A DNA stretch of 64,000 bases from Candidatus Uabimicrobium amorphum (GCF_009002475.1 NZ_AP019860.1:6276501-6340500), one strand, 5' to 3'; numbered from the stretch's first letter, positions 1 through 9,651 are shown. The notes: generated by a model not told the origin, from the sequence alone. A program made the numbers and translations.

Positions 1-2246
1 AAAAATTTCTCGTTGTCGATGACGAAAATGGATTTGTGCGCATTTTTGACATCGCAGCGCCACAAGATGTCGCTGTAGTTGCGGTTGCAAATCCTGTGTC
101 TTCTGCCTTTGGCAATGGTCGTTTCGCAATTGCAACAGACGGCAATGGCGTTGTTTTTGTCGATGCAATCACCAATCAAATTCAAGAAATTGTGGCACAA
201 GACGTCGAACTAGGAGGAGACAGTAGCGTATTATTTTTCCAAAATCGCTTTTGCATTGTGGGCGATGAAACCGTTTTGATTTTTGACGTTGCGACTACAG
301 AGAATAAATTAGTGGCCACTCTGCAGTTTGACGAGGGCATAGAAGGACAGGCCGTTGTGATTAACGGTTTTTTCGGTATACCAACATTTTTTGAAGATGG
401 AGATTTCCCCACAGCGTTGGCTTTAGTGAATCCTCAGACATTTGAAATAGAAGACGAAATCCCATTAGAAGGCCAACAGACCATCGCTACAGATGCTGGT
501 AACCGTATGTTGTTATATGTCGATTTTATCGATGACGGAGTCAATGGTCCTACAGCTTCGTTTATCGATTTTGAAACACAAGAATTTATCGATTTTTTCT
601 TTTTTGACCTAGAACAAGTACCCACGCAAATGGTTTTTGGCAACAACGTCGCGGCGTTAGTTATGCCACAAGTGGGTGATAAACTTCGTTCGGAAGTGCG
701 ATTCTTTTCTATGCATCAACGGATCGTAGAACAACTGGACTCTGTACCAGGAGCTGGTATTTCCAGTATTGCCTTTGGCAATAACCGCTTTGCTATTGCC
801 AACCAGTTAGACAATACGGTGACCATTGTCGAAGTTATATCGAACATCGGTCGAATGGAAATCAACACACTCGCAACTATTCCAGTGAATATTAGTCCCA
901 ATCGCATTACCTTTGGCGGTAACCACTTTCTCGTTACCCACCAGTTTTCCGATACGGCAATATTAATTGATGCCACTACCAACGAAATCTCTACAACGAT
1001 CAATGGCATTCGGACTCCCAACGCCAATCCTTTTAGTAGAGCTGATACTTGTTTTAGTTTCGGCAATACCTCATCTTTTTGTACCGTTATGGAAAGATTT
1101 CTTGGTGCTAGGAGTAAAGTTTATATCATCGATGGCAACAACGGTGGCATTGAGGACGAGTATGATTTTCCACCTGCTGGTCCCTTGTCTATAGAGGACA
1201 AAAAGGAGCAGCAAATACTACGCCACCAAATTCAAAAACAGTTTCTCCAGTATCGACGTAATAAAGATCCGCAATTGCGCAAACAGATTCGTAAAAATCA
1301 GCAAAAACTATACAACCTGACCAATAAGCGTTCTGTCTCTTCATCGCGTTTTTCGCGTAGATTTAACCGCAGGGTTACTTTTGAAGGTGGTAAATTTTTT
1401 GCTTTGAGTCGTTCGGGAAACATCTTGGTTATCGATGCCGCTACACGCCTTATACCTCGAGCTTTTAACACGGTAGGAGGTGATACAATTGCAAGTGGAA
1501 AAAATCGCATTGTACTACCAAAGTTTCCCGGAGTTTCTATTTTCGATTCCCAAAGCTTTGAAGAAACTACCAACATATCTATGGACGGCAATGTTTTTGA
1601 AATTGTATTTGGCAATGAAAAGTTTTTAGCGGTCTCCGATAATCGCCAAGCGAAAATTTTTGATGACAATGGTAATGTATTGAAAACATTTGTGGCCGAG
1701 ACACTTCCATTTCAAATCAGTGCCGCTGCTTTTGGCGACAATTATTTCGCGATTAAGGGTTCTACTAGAACTGTTGTAATAGACGCAACCAGCAATGATG
1801 TTGTTTTCACAATAGGATCAGAATCTACTAACGATTCAGACTCTATTGCGTTTGGTAATGGTAACTTGGCGATTACCAGGGGAAATTTTCAAGCCAATTC
1901 TGTTGATTTAGTAAACTTAGCGCAAAAAGGGATCTCTACTTTTACGAATAGAGGACAACCTGGAAGCGTTATTTTTAACAACAATCGTTTTATTGTATCT
2001 AATTTACAAGCTCATACAGTGAGTATTGTTGCTAGTTTTGGTACAGAAGTACTCACAGTACCAACTGCGTTTAACCCTCACAACATGGCCGCTGGCAACA
2101 ATCGAATTGCCATACTCTGTGGAATAAGAAATGGAAGTGAGGCGATTACTGTTATAGACAGTATCACACACAAAGAAATCACAACGATTCCTGCTCCTCT
2201 AGGAGTTCCAGAATTTACCGACATTGTTTTCAATCCAGGGAAATAA
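1..2246 (+). CDS. Secreted beta-propeller-like repeat protein, 5' end cut by window
   Basis: Open from base 3 (reading K-F-L-V-V-D) through the window edge; the GTG at 36 is internal. Alignment with the two downstream paralogues indicates that about 125 residues are missing: signal peptide and Ig-like domain. What remains is a long series of roughly 40-residue repeats built around F-G-N-N-R-F-A-[IV] and F-G-G-N-H-F-L-V followed by strands such as I-[IV]-D-A-T-T-N, the pattern of YVTN/NHL-like beta-propeller blades. A very basic, probably helical segment (bases about 1195-1370, rich in K, R and Q) splits the repeats into two blocks. Many aromatic runs (DFFFFD) and acidic patches occur in the first block. 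It is 21 bp upstream of the next paralogue, so probably the first seen gene of a three-gene operon. No enzymatic motif is visible. A cell-surface or extracellular binding role is inference. Confidence 0.8.
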   Translation, partial: KFLVVDDENGFVRIFDIAAPQDVAVVAVANPVSSAFGNGRFAIATDGNGVVFVDAITNQIQEIVAQDVELGGDSSVLFFQNRFCIVGDETVLIFDVATTENKLVATLQFDEGIEGQAVVINGFFGIPTFFEDGDFPTALALVNPQTFEIEDEIPLEGQQTIATDAGNRMLLYVDFIDDGVNGPTASFIDFETQEFIDFFFFDLEQVPTQMVFGNNVAALVMPQVGDKLRSEVRFFSMHQRIVEQLDSVPGAGISSIAFGNNRFAIANQLDNTVTIVEVISNIGRMEINTLATIPVNISPNRITFGGNHFLVTHQFSDTAILIDATTNEISTTINGIRTPNANPFSRADTCFSFGNTSSFCTVMERFLGARSKVYIIDGNNGGIEDEYDFPPAGPLSIEDKKEQQILRHQIQKQFLQYRRNKDPQLRKQIRKNQQKLYNLTNKRSVSSSRFSRRFNRRVTFEGGKFFALSRSGNILVIDAATRLIPRAFNTVGGDTIASGKNRIVLPKFPGVSIFDSQSFEETTNISMDGNVFEIVFGNEKFLAVSDNRQAKIFDDNGNVLKTFVAETLPFQISAAAFGDNYFAIKGSTRTVVIDATSNDVVFTIGSESTNDSDSIAFGNGNLAITRGNFQANSVDLVNLAQKGISTFTNRGQPGSVIFNNNRFIVSNLQAHTVSIVASFGTEVLTVPTAFNPHNMAAGNNRIAILCGIRNGSEAITVIDSITHKEITTIPAPLGVPEFTDIVFNPGK

Positions 2247-2267
2247 AACGATTCAAGGACAATAACA

Positions 2268-4946
2268 ATGAACTATGATTATATAAGAAAATGTGGGCTT
2301 TGGTTGTGTGTTTGCTTAATGTTTATTAGCTATGTACATGGAGACAACGATACTAGAAAGCTCGGATTTAAAAAGCTCAGCGGTATGAAGTACAGCACTT
2401 CTTACTTAGTCGCTACGGTAGGTTTACCTATCGCCAGTAATATTCCCTCTTTTCAAGAAGGGTTAGCCTCTAGGTATCAAATCACACCAGCCTTACCGGC
2501 TGGTCTACAGTTTAATAACAAAACCGGTATCATCAGTGGAACACCGCAAACAGGCAGCGAAATAGCAACAACTCTTTTTACGGTAATTGCTTTCAATCCG
2601 GTGAGCAGTACCAGCACAAATATTGAAATCATTGTTGTTCCGCCGCAAAAATTTTTGTTGGCGGACGCCAACAACGATTTCGTTAAAATTTTTGACGTTG
2701 CCGCGCCACAGTTTGTTAGCACGATAGAAATGGCATTTCCCGTATCCGCGGCATTTGGCAATGGCCGTTTTGCCGTAGCATGTGATGGTGGGGTAGGAGT
2801 TGTTTTTATAGATGGCACTACCAATGAAATACTAGAAGTTGTAGGAGAAGGAATTGAGCTCGGTGGTGATTCCAGTACTATTTTTTTAAAAAATCGTTTC
2901 CTAATTACTGGTGATGAGGGCGTTTTGATTATTGACTCTTCAAGTTCGCAAAATATATTGGTGGCAGAAATCCCCCTTGAAGAAGGCATCCAAGGGCAAG
3001 CAGCTATTGTGAATGGTTTCTTGGCCGTTCCTTCATTTCTTGAAGATGGAAGTGGGGCGCTGGTGATTATCGATCCTGAAACCGCCGAAGTAATAGACTT
3101 TCTTGATTTAGAAGAAGATAATGGAATGGACACAGCTTTCGGGAATGGTATCCTTGCTCACACAGGAAGATTTAATGCTTTTTTTGTGGATATAGACGAT
3201 GAGCTAATTGCGGGTAAGAGATTTTTTCTGAGTCATGATATTTCTCCCCAAAATAAAGAAAACCTCGATTTTCTTCGGAAAAAAAACGATAAACCTCGTT
3301 TGCAAAACAAACGCAACGATTCCGACCAGATACTTTTTGGCAACAATGTTTTCGTCCATGTTAAAGCAGATGATTTTCCACCTAGATCCAGAGTAGATTT
3401 TTTCTCGGCGGATGGTAAAAATATCGAACTCATTGGAAGTTTGGTGGGGGGAGGAGTGAATCACGCCGCTTTCGGCAACAACCGCTTTGCCATAGCTCGT
3501 AAAGCTATCAATGTGGTGACCATTGTCGAAGCAGGTATAGATCGCGATGGCGTTCCTTTTTTTAAAGAACTGGCAAACGTACCGGTGAACATTGGTCCCA
3601 ACCATGTTACCTTTGGTGGCAATCACTTTTTGGTCACACACGAATTTGACGATCGCGCAGTACTCATTGATGCGATTACAAATAAGGTTGTTGCCAACAT
3701 TGATGGTGTTGCTATGCCAGACTTAAATCCATTTGTTAACGCCCCAGTATGCTTTAGTTTTGCCAACGCTTCTTCATTTTGCATTACCCATGACGAACCT
3801 CAGGCGGTTATTGTGAATGGCAATACCAATGGGATCGAAAGGCAATTCTTTTTCGAGCAACGTCGAGGAATGTCAGTAAAAGATAAACAACAATATCGAT
3901 CACTGAAAACCACTTTTCGCCAACAATTGCAAAACTACAAACACCATAAAACACGACAATTAAAGCAAGAAATTGCGATAACTAAAGAAAAAATAAAAGA
4001 AATAAATCTTCACCATTTCCAGACAAATACACCAAGACAAAAAACAACACGAAATAGGCGAAAACTTGAAGAAAAGAACCGTCGTGTTGCTTTTAGTGAT
4101 GACAAATTTTTTGCGATTGACAACAACCAACTGTTGATTATTGATGCAATTCGCAATGTGCAACTTGATTTAAGAACATTTCCGTTTACCCTTCGTACGG
4201 TAGTTGCTGGTGGCAAGCGTGTTGTTGTTACGCACAACGCAGGAGCTACTCTTTTAGACTCTACCAACCTCAATGAATTGGCTGTCGTACCATTTTCTGG
4301 TTCTAGCCGTGTGGTGTTTGGGAACGATCGTTTTTTTGCTGTTTTTCGTGGAGAAGGTAAAATATTTGGTCTCGAAGGCAATATACTCCAATCTTTTGTT
4401 TTTAACGATACGATTCTGACGGATGTTGCATTTGGCGGCAATCACTTTGGAGCTCACGGTTCACATACAGTCCTCATTGATGCCACAACTAACAATATTG
4501 TTTTTAATGCACAAGCAGGCAATAATGCCATTTCTAATACCATTGCCTTTGGCGGTGGTAAGTTCATCACCGCGACATTGGACACAAAATCTAAAATTGG
4601 CATAGTCGATATTGCCCAGCAAAAAATTGTTACTGAATTTGCAGCTATTGGAAATCCCACGGCATTTGCTTTTGGCAACAATCGCTTTGGAACCATCAAT
4701 AGTATTGGGGATACCTTTCATACCATCGACGCCACACTTAGCATAAACAAAAATATTGACGTTGGCTTTCGTCCAACGATTGCTGTTTTTGGGAATAATC
4801 GCTTTGTAATCGGTAGTGGTGACGGCAGTTCGATCGATAGCTCCATCAATATTATTGATAGTATTCGCAACGTTCGTACAACCACAATTCCTTTTGTTGA
4901 TGCCGAGGGCGATTTTCTGTCTATTGCCTTTAATCCGGGAAAATAA
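2268..4946 (+). CDS. Secreted Ig-like plus beta-propeller-like repeat protein (paralogue 2)
   Basis: 892 residues. Signal peptide at about 1-26 (hydrophobic WLCVCLMFISYVHG). Residues about 45-125 resemble a putative Ig domain of the He_PIG type: ITPALPAGLQFNNKTGIISG followed by a T-P-x-x-G-S motif is the classic family signature. Then come propeller-like repeats with recurring FGNNRF/FGGNHF in two blocks (about 127-530 and 603-892), separated by a strongly basic Q/K/R helix at about 530-603. The start is supported by an AAGGA-type ribosome site just upstream (ATTCAAGGACAATAACAATG). It lies 21 bp after paralogue 1 and 45 bp before paralogue 3, all on the same strand. No catalytic residues are recognised; family repeats of this kind usually act in binding or scaffolding. 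Confidence 0.85.
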   Translation: MNYDYIRKCGLWLCVCLMFISYVHGDNDTRKLGFKKLSGMKYSTSYLVATVGLPIASNIPSFQEGLASRYQITPALPAGLQFNNKTGIISGTPQTGSEIATTLFTVIAFNPVSSTSTNIEIIVVPPQKFLLADANNDFVKIFDVAAPQFVSTIEMAFPVSAAFGNGRFAVACDGGVGVVFIDGTTNEILEVVGEGIELGGDSSTIFLKNRFLITGDEGVLIIDSSSSQNILVAEIPLEEGIQGQAAIVNGFLAVPSFLEDGSGALVIIDPETAEVIDFLDLEEDNGMDTAFGNGILAHTGRFNAFFVDIDDELIAGKRFFLSHDISPQNKENLDFLRKKNDKPRLQNKRNDSDQILFGNNVFVHVKADDFPPRSRVDFFSADGKNIELIGSLVGGGVNHAAFGNNRFAIARKAINVVTIVEAGIDRDGVPFFKELANVPVNIGPNHVTFGGNHFLVTHEFDDRAVLIDAITNKVVANIDGVAMPDLNPFVNAPVCFSFANASSFCITHDEPQAVIVNGNTNGIERQFFFEQRRGMSVKDKQQYRSLKTTFRQQLQNYKHHKTRQLKQEIAITKEKIKEINLHHFQTNTPRQKTTRNRRKLEEKNRRVAFSDDKFFAIDNNQLLIIDAIRNVQLDLRTFPFTLRTVVAGGKRVVVTHNAGATLLDSTNLNELAVVPFSGSSRVVFGNDRFFAVFRGEGKIFGLEGNILQSFVFNDTILTDVAFGGNHFGAHGSHTVLIDATTNNIVFNAQAGNNAISNTIAFGGGKFITATLDTKSKIGIVDIAQQKIVTEFAAIGNPTAFAFGNNRFGTINSIGDTFHTIDATLSINKNIDVGFRPTIAVFGNNRFVIGSGDGSSIDSSINIIDSIRNVRTTTIPFVDAEGDFLSIAFNPGK

Positions 4947-4991
4947 GTTTATTTTACGTATTATTGTCCGAATATAGTTTGGGATTAGGTC

Positions 4992-7589
4992 ATGATAAAA
5001 TGTAAGTCAATATTACTAGTCGTATTTACCTCTATGCTGTTATGTGCTAATGGCTACGGTGAAAAAACAACAACACGCGGTTTTAAAAAATTACAAGGGT
5101 TCAAATATTCACAGCCAATAATCATTGCGGTAGTAGGATCTCCCATTACCGCCAGTACTCCTTCTTTTACCCAAGGGCTTGCCTCTAAATTTGAAATATC
5201 TCCGGCTCTACCACAAGGATTTGTTTTTGACACAAAAACAGGAGTGATCAGTGGCGTACCCACAGTGGGAAGTGAAAAAGCGCTAAGCGGTTTTACGGTA
5301 ACAGCTTTTAACCCTGTGAGTAATACCAGTACTTTGGTGGAAATTGTCATCCAGCCACTACAAAAATTTTTAGTCGTCGACCATGAAAATAGCCGTTTTC
5401 ATATTCTCAACTTGGCGACCCAACAAGTGACCGTTTTTGATAACTTTGGACTGCCCACTTGCTCTGCTTTTGGTAACGGACGTTTTGCGGTTGCCACAGA
5501 AAATGATGGTATCATTTTTATCGACGCGGTCACCAATGAGGTACAGCAAATCATTAAAGTTGCAGAGTTTTTAGCGGCAGATGCGAATTTGTTATTTCGC
5601 GACAATCACTTTTTTTACGCTGATGAAGAAATAGGTGGATTAATTATCGACTCTTCCGGTGATGAGAATGTGATAGTGGCCGAGATTCCCTTTGACGAAG
5701 GCATATTGGGAAGTGCCACATTTGTGGAAGAATTTTTTGCGGTCCCCACGTTCTTTCCTGACGGAGAATTCCCTTCTGCCCTTGCTCTGGTAAACACAAC
5801 AACGGGGGAAATTGAAGATGAAATTGCTCTTGAAGGAGGAGGAACAATTAGTGTAGCGGTAGGTAACGGTATTATTGCCTACACCGATGATACATTTGCC
5901 AATATTTCTTTTATTGATATTGAAACCCAAGATTTTATTGATTTTTTCTTCTTTGATCGTCTGCCAACACAAGTACTTTTCGGAAATAATTTCTTTGCAA
6001 CGGTTGTCCCTGAAGAGGATGGAGAGCGTTCCGAAGTTATATTTTACTATGCTGTGGATCGCAATATCAGCGAATTAGTAAGTTTTCAATTAGAAGGTGC
6101 GGTACACCTCGATTTTGGGAACAATCGTTTTCTCATCGCCAACCAGACAAATGGTACTGTATCCGTCGTTGAGGTCGGAGTAAATGGCGATGGTTTGCCC
6201 TTTGCGAATATTGTTTCTACTATTGAAGTCAACTCAACGCCATCTAACATCGTATTTGGCGGTAATCATTTTCTAGTCTCACATCGTTTTGATGATACTG
6301 CGATCCTAATCGATGCCATTAGTGGTGAGAAAGTTGCGAATATCAACAATATCTCTGTAAACTTTACCAATCCTCTTAGCAGCGGTCAGAGTTGTTTCAG
6401 TTTTGACAATAATTCTTCATTTTGCGTTGTCCATGACCAAAGGCAAGCTTTTATTATAAACGGTAACACCAATGGCATAGAACGACAATTTTTTGTTGGC
6501 GGGCCACCGCGACAAAAATTGCCGGCCAATTATCTAGAGTTGCGCAAAAAAATTTGCCGCTCATTGCGCAAATATAAACATAGCAAAGACCCTAAAATCA
6601 AACAAAAAATCGAAGAATACAAAAAAGAATTGGCCAGATTGCGCGCCATCAAGAATTCGCAAAAAGTGGCTGTCTCCCCATTGCCAAAATCTCCGCAACG
6701 TTTTTCCAAGCTATCTCCAAAGTTAGCAGCGTTTTCCGACGGTAAGTTCTTTGCCATTGTTGCCAATAACGTGATCGTGATCGATGCGACTACGCATAAA
6801 AAACTTTCCACAAATTTTATTTTTGCCCCACAAACAATTATTGGCACGGATGAGCATGTGGCCATAGCTACCACGAATGGGGTTAGCATCCGTCGCAGTA
6901 GCGATTTCAACGAAGTAGCATTTGTTAACTTTGCCAACACTCCTTTTGATATAGTTTTTGGTAACAACTTATTAATGGCTGTGTCAACTAACGAAGTTAA
7001 AATATTTGATATTACTGGAAATGTATCCAAAGTGTTTAGTGAACCGGCAGTCATTGGGGCGGCAACGCTAGCGTTTGGTGATAACCATTTCGCTGTGCAT
7101 GGTTTGCGAACAACACTAATTGATGCAACAACATTTGACATTGTACTTACGCTTGATCATGGTAGCAGCACACCTGCAGATACAGTAACTTTTGGCAATG
7201 GTCAATTTGTTACAAGCCACAGAAATGACGACCGTGTCAGGTTGATTAATATTGCCCAGACAAAAACAGTCGCAGAAGTTCTAAGTGAAGGAGAACCCGT
7301 GGCCACTACCTTTGGTGATAACCGTTTTGTCTCCATTAATAATATAGCCAACACTTTAGATTTAATCAACGCCACTACAAAAACTAAAGTTGCCCAAGTG
7401 GCGGTAGACGTTTTGCCGGATTTTGTATTATTTGGTAATAACCGTTTTGTCGTTGGTTGTGGCAATGGTAATATTGATGCTGTCGTGACTATTGTTGATA
7501 GTCTTCGCAATAAGAAAATGGCTTCTGTATTTGCACCTTTTCAGACAACAGGTGGCTATCTATCGATTGCTTTTAATCCTAGCAAATGA
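4992..7589 (+). CDS. Secreted Ig-like plus beta-propeller-like repeat protein (paralogue 3)
   Basis: 865 residues with the same architecture as the preceding gene: signal peptide at about 1-23 (ILLVVFTSMLLCANGYG), He_PIG-like Ig domain (ISPALPQGFVFDTKTGVISG, about 70-90), first propeller-like block (about 120-500), basic helical insert (about 503-574, opening PPRQKLPANY and continuing with many K/R), and second block to the end. All three paralogues end in the same [LT][ST]-[ID]-[AV]-F-N-P-[GS]-K sequence, so the C-terminus is under constraint and could be the closing strand of the propeller. Last gene of the tandem triplet, followed by a palindrome that probably ends transcription. Function not known; binding role is inference. 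Confidence 0.85.
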   Translation: MIKCKSILLVVFTSMLLCANGYGEKTTTRGFKKLQGFKYSQPIIIAVVGSPITASTPSFTQGLASKFEISPALPQGFVFDTKTGVISGVPTVGSEKALSGFTVTAFNPVSNTSTLVEIVIQPLQKFLVVDHENSRFHILNLATQQVTVFDNFGLPTCSAFGNGRFAVATENDGIIFIDAVTNEVQQIIKVAEFLAADANLLFRDNHFFYADEEIGGLIIDSSGDENVIVAEIPFDEGILGSATFVEEFFAVPTFFPDGEFPSALALVNTTTGEIEDEIALEGGGTISVAVGNGIIAYTDDTFANISFIDIETQDFIDFFFFDRLPTQVLFGNNFFATVVPEEDGERSEVIFYYAVDRNISELVSFQLEGAVHLDFGNNRFLIANQTNGTVSVVEVGVNGDGLPFANIVSTIEVNSTPSNIVFGGNHFLVSHRFDDTAILIDAISGEKVANINNISVNFTNPLSSGQSCFSFDNNSSFCVVHDQRQAFIINGNTNGIERQFFVGGPPRQKLPANYLELRKKICRSLRKYKHSKDPKIKQKIEEYKKELARLRAIKNSQKVAVSPLPKSPQRFSKLSPKLAAFSDGKFFAIVANNVIVIDATTHKKLSTNFIFAPQTIIGTDEHVAIATTNGVSIRRSSDFNEVAFVNFANTPFDIVFGNNLLMAVSTNEVKIFDITGNVSKVFSEPAVIGAATLAFGDNHFAVHGLRTTLIDATTFDIVLTLDHGSSTPADTVTFGNGQFVTSHRNDDRVRLINIAQTKTVAEVLSEGEPVATTFGDNRFVSINNIANTLDLINATTKTKVAQVAVDVLPDFVLFGNNRFVVGCGNGNIDAVVTIVDSLRNKKMASVFAPFQTTGGYLSIAFNPSK

Positions 7590-7663
7590 CGGAATAGATG
7601 ATCATTACATCTTAAATATATGATATGAATCGCGATTTTATAATCGGTGAGTTTATGAAAATG

Positions 7664-7691
7664 TATAGGCCGTGAGTACTCACGGCCTATA
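7664..7691. terminator. 28-bp perfect palindrome between convergent genes
   Basis: The sequence TATAGGCCGTGAGT is followed directly by its exact reverse complement, giving a 14-bp stem with no unpaired spacer in DNA. It lies in the 116-bp gap between the end of the propeller triplet (+) and the OmpH-like gene (-). A bidirectional terminator is the simplest reading, although neither side has a long T-tract, so a protein-binding palindrome is possible. Confidence 0.6.
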
Positions 7692-7705
7692 TCAATTTGT
7701 CTGTC

Positions 7706-8476
7706 CTACTTATCCTCTTTTGCCTTTTCCTTCTCTTTCTTTTCCTGCTCTTTTTTCATTTGTGCAGCCATAAGCGCTTTTTCTTTTTCGTAGTTCTTGT
7801 TCATGCGCTCAATAATAACTTTGGTGATGTCACTTTGTTGTTGCCAGTACAAGAGTTGTCGTGAGCGGATTTGCGCGCGAATTTGTTCAGAGGACTCTGC
7901 CTTTACATCAATATAAGAAAGTTGCGTTACTTGAGCAATTTCGTTCTCTTTGGCATAGCGAGCAATTTCGCTGCAGATTTCATTGTATAAATGCGTAATG
8001 GCATTGCGTGTTCTTTTGTCAAAAAAATACTGTACGCGTTTTTTGTTGTACTCTATCTGGAAAACCGCTTCCTCTAATTCCACTTCCTTCTGACCTCTCT
8101 CAGGTAAACCGTAGCGCATTTTCGCAATTTCTTCGCGTAGTTTTTGCACGTTTTTTTCCATGGCCTCTATTTGCTTGAGATTTTGTTGTGTGTCTGCTTG
8201 GATTCCTTGTTCTACATCGGCGCGCTTTTGGTAATTTTGAAATACCGCATCCACATCGATGACCGCTGTCTTGCTTTGTGTCGCGGTTTGTTTTTGGCGG
8301 CGTAGTTGTTTTAGTTCTAGATTAAGTTCAAACAGCGTGTCCATGGTCTGCTGTTGTCGTAGTTTTAGTTTGGTGATTTCTTTTTTTAGTATGGCGTTTT
8401 CTTTTTGTAGTAGATCTAGTGTTGTTTGTGCGTATAGCGCTGAGAGAAAGACGCAGGCGACTACTATGTACTTCAT
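7706..8476 (-). CDS. OmpH/Skp-family periplasmic chaperone
   Basis: 256 residues. Signal peptide at about 1-16 (MKYIVVACVFLSALYAQ). After a leucine/lysine coiled coil (17-65) comes the OmpH-type core (about 70-210): A-V-I-D-V-D-A-V-F-Q-N-Y, long helical arms (KQIEAMEKNVQKLREEIAKM), then the family's second half with IEYNKKRVQYFFDKRTRN and a final Y-A-K-E-N-E-I-A-Q-V strand. Skp/OmpH proteins are trimeric periplasmic holdases for unfolded outer-membrane proteins, so a Gram-negative envelope is implied. The N-terminal extra coiled coil and the Lys/Glu-rich C-terminal tail make it longer than typical Skp (about 160). An AGGAG ribosome site lies 7 bases before the ATG. Stand-alone gene, convergent with the propeller triplet. 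Confidence 0.8.
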   Translation of the reverse strand: MKYIVVACVFLSALYAQTTLDLLQKENAILKKEITKLKLRQQQTMDTLFELNLELKQLRRQKQTATQSKTAVIDVDAVFQNYQKRADVEQGIQADTQQNLKQIEAMEKNVQKLREEIAKMRYGLPERGQKEVELEEAVFQIEYNKKRVQYFFDKRTRNAITHLYNEICSEIARYAKENEIAQVTQLSYIDVKAESSEQIRAQIRSRQLLYWQQQSDITKVIIERMNKNYEKEKALMAAQMKKEQEKKEKEKAKEDK

Positions 8477-8513
8477 TGTTCACTCCTAATAACATTGTTT
8501 TGTTCCTAATTGC

Positions 8514-8736
8514 TTTTGATATTCGCTTCCGGAATGGTTTGAACCACAGAGACACAGAGAAAAGGAATAAACACGTTGTTGAAAGTGTTCTTTTACGAGA
8601 AAACTACGTATTTCGTTTTTTCATATAACCTTCAGTAAAAGATGTACAAATATAATGTGGCTTACAATACGTTAATAGTTATTTACTTTCTCTGTGTCTC
8701 TGTGGTTCAAAACCATTCCGGAAGCGAATATCAAAA
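8514..8736. repeat. MITE-like element with ~49-bp terminal inverted repeats
   Basis: Left arm 8514-8562 and right arm 8687-8736 are inverted copies differing by one extra A. The inner ends carry ACCACAGAGACACAGAGAAA and its complement, and the outer ends carry GATATTCGCTTCCGGAATGG. The 124-bp centre has no coding signal. It is the longest-armed member of a family found in other gaps of this window and fills most of the space between the OmpH-like gene and the response regulator. Confidence 0.85.
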
Positions 8737-8858
8737 ACGACAAGATAACTTACTTTATTTTTTGCTGTAAATAAAGAGATATTTCAAGTTAGCGTCGTAT
8801 TGAAATATGAAATCAGAAAATCCCTTAGAGTTTTTTTGATATGTAGAAAGGTACGACG

Positions 8859-9464
8859 ATGTCAAATACCAAAATCTGCATAGTGGACAGCCATCCTATT
8901 GTATGTCGTGGTTTAAAGATATTGTTTTATCCGCATAAACAATGGGATGTATGCGCTGTAGCGTCGACGGCACGGGAAGCGTTTATAAAAATTGCGGAAT
9001 GTGGACCACACATTGTGATTAGCGATTTTCCGTTGCCGGATATGTGTGGCATCGATTTCATCGATCACGTTTGTTGTCAGTGGCCGCAAACACATGTACT
9101 GGTGTTTTCTTGTGCGAAAAGTCGCGAGTTTGTCGAGTGTATCTTTCACGCTGGAGCACGCGGTTACGTCTGTAAAAGCGATGACGATAAAGAAGTCGTT
9201 CAAGCAATATCGACGATGGCACTTGGTGAGGTGTATTTTAGAGAGCGTCGCCAGCGAAAAACGGTGAAGCGTAAAAAAAATGTCACCAGTCGGGAGATGC
9301 AGGTATTACAGATGATCGCCAAAGGACTCAGCACCACGCAAATTTCGCAGCGACTGTTTGTGAGTAGGAAAACCATCGAAACTCATAAACACAATATTAA
9401 ACGCAAGCTAAATTTACGCAATGCTACAGAACTTAGTTACTATGCTATTAAGATGTTTTCTTAA
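8859..9464 (+). CDS. NarL/FixJ-family response regulator
   Basis: 201 residues. The receiver domain (1-120) has the acidic residue D10 in I-V-D-S-H-P, the likely phospho-acceptor D56 in I-V-I-S-D-F-P-L-P-D, S84 and K106 (R-G-Y-V-C-K-S), which is the full set expected of an active receiver. Residues about 142-196 form a LuxR-type helix-turn-helix: T-S-R-E-M-Q-V-L-Q-M-I-A-K-G-L-S, then I-S-Q-R-L-F-V-S-R-K-T-I-E-T-H. It should bind DNA as a phosphorylation-controlled transcription factor. A GAAAGG ribosome site precedes the ATG. No histidine kinase is adjacent, so the partner must be elsewhere. The downstream small gene and the three-gene unknown operon are candidate targets or partners, by position only. 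Confidence 0.9.
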   Translation: MSNTKICIVDSHPIVCRGLKILFYPHKQWDVCAVASTAREAFIKIAECGPHIVISDFPLPDMCGIDFIDHVCCQWPQTHVLVFSCAKSREFVECIFHAGARGYVCKSDDDKEVVQAISTMALGEVYFRERRQRKTVKRKKNVTSREMQVLQMIAKGLSTTQISQRLFVSRKTIETHKHNIKRKLNLRNATELSYYAIKMFS

Positions 9465-9483
9465 ATATAAAAGGGGAAATACA

Positions 9484-9651
9484 ATGACCGGAAAAATGAT
9501 TGTTATAAAAAATAAAAATACAGTGATGGCCGTGATTAACGCGAGCACACTACGTAGGGCCAAGAGTCATAATGAACAAATGAGTTCTATACGAGCAACC
9601 GTTGAAAATTGTGAGGACGGTTTTGTTTTTTACTCATTTATTGATTATTAA
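9484..9651 (+). CDS. Small protein, 55 aa, unknown
   Basis: Starts 19 bp after the response regulator stop, with an AAGGGGAAA ribosome site about 7 bases before the ATG. The reading frame extends further upstream inside the regulator gene, but the ribosome site and spacing favour this ATG. The product begins MTGKMIVIKNKNTVMAVINA and ends in V-E-N-C-E-D-G-F-V-F-Y-S-F-I-D-Y. No family recognised; no signal peptide or membrane segment. The tight spacing suggests co-transcription with the regulator. Confidence 0.5.
   Translation: MTGKMIVIKNKNTVMAVINASTLRRAKSHNEQMSSIRATVENCEDGFVFYSFIDY

Noticed and set aside
2477..3133. 218-codon minus-strand frame and similar antisense frames over the propeller genes
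   Set aside because: Low-complexity S/P/T/I composition and full overlap with well-supported plus-strand genes; typical shadows.
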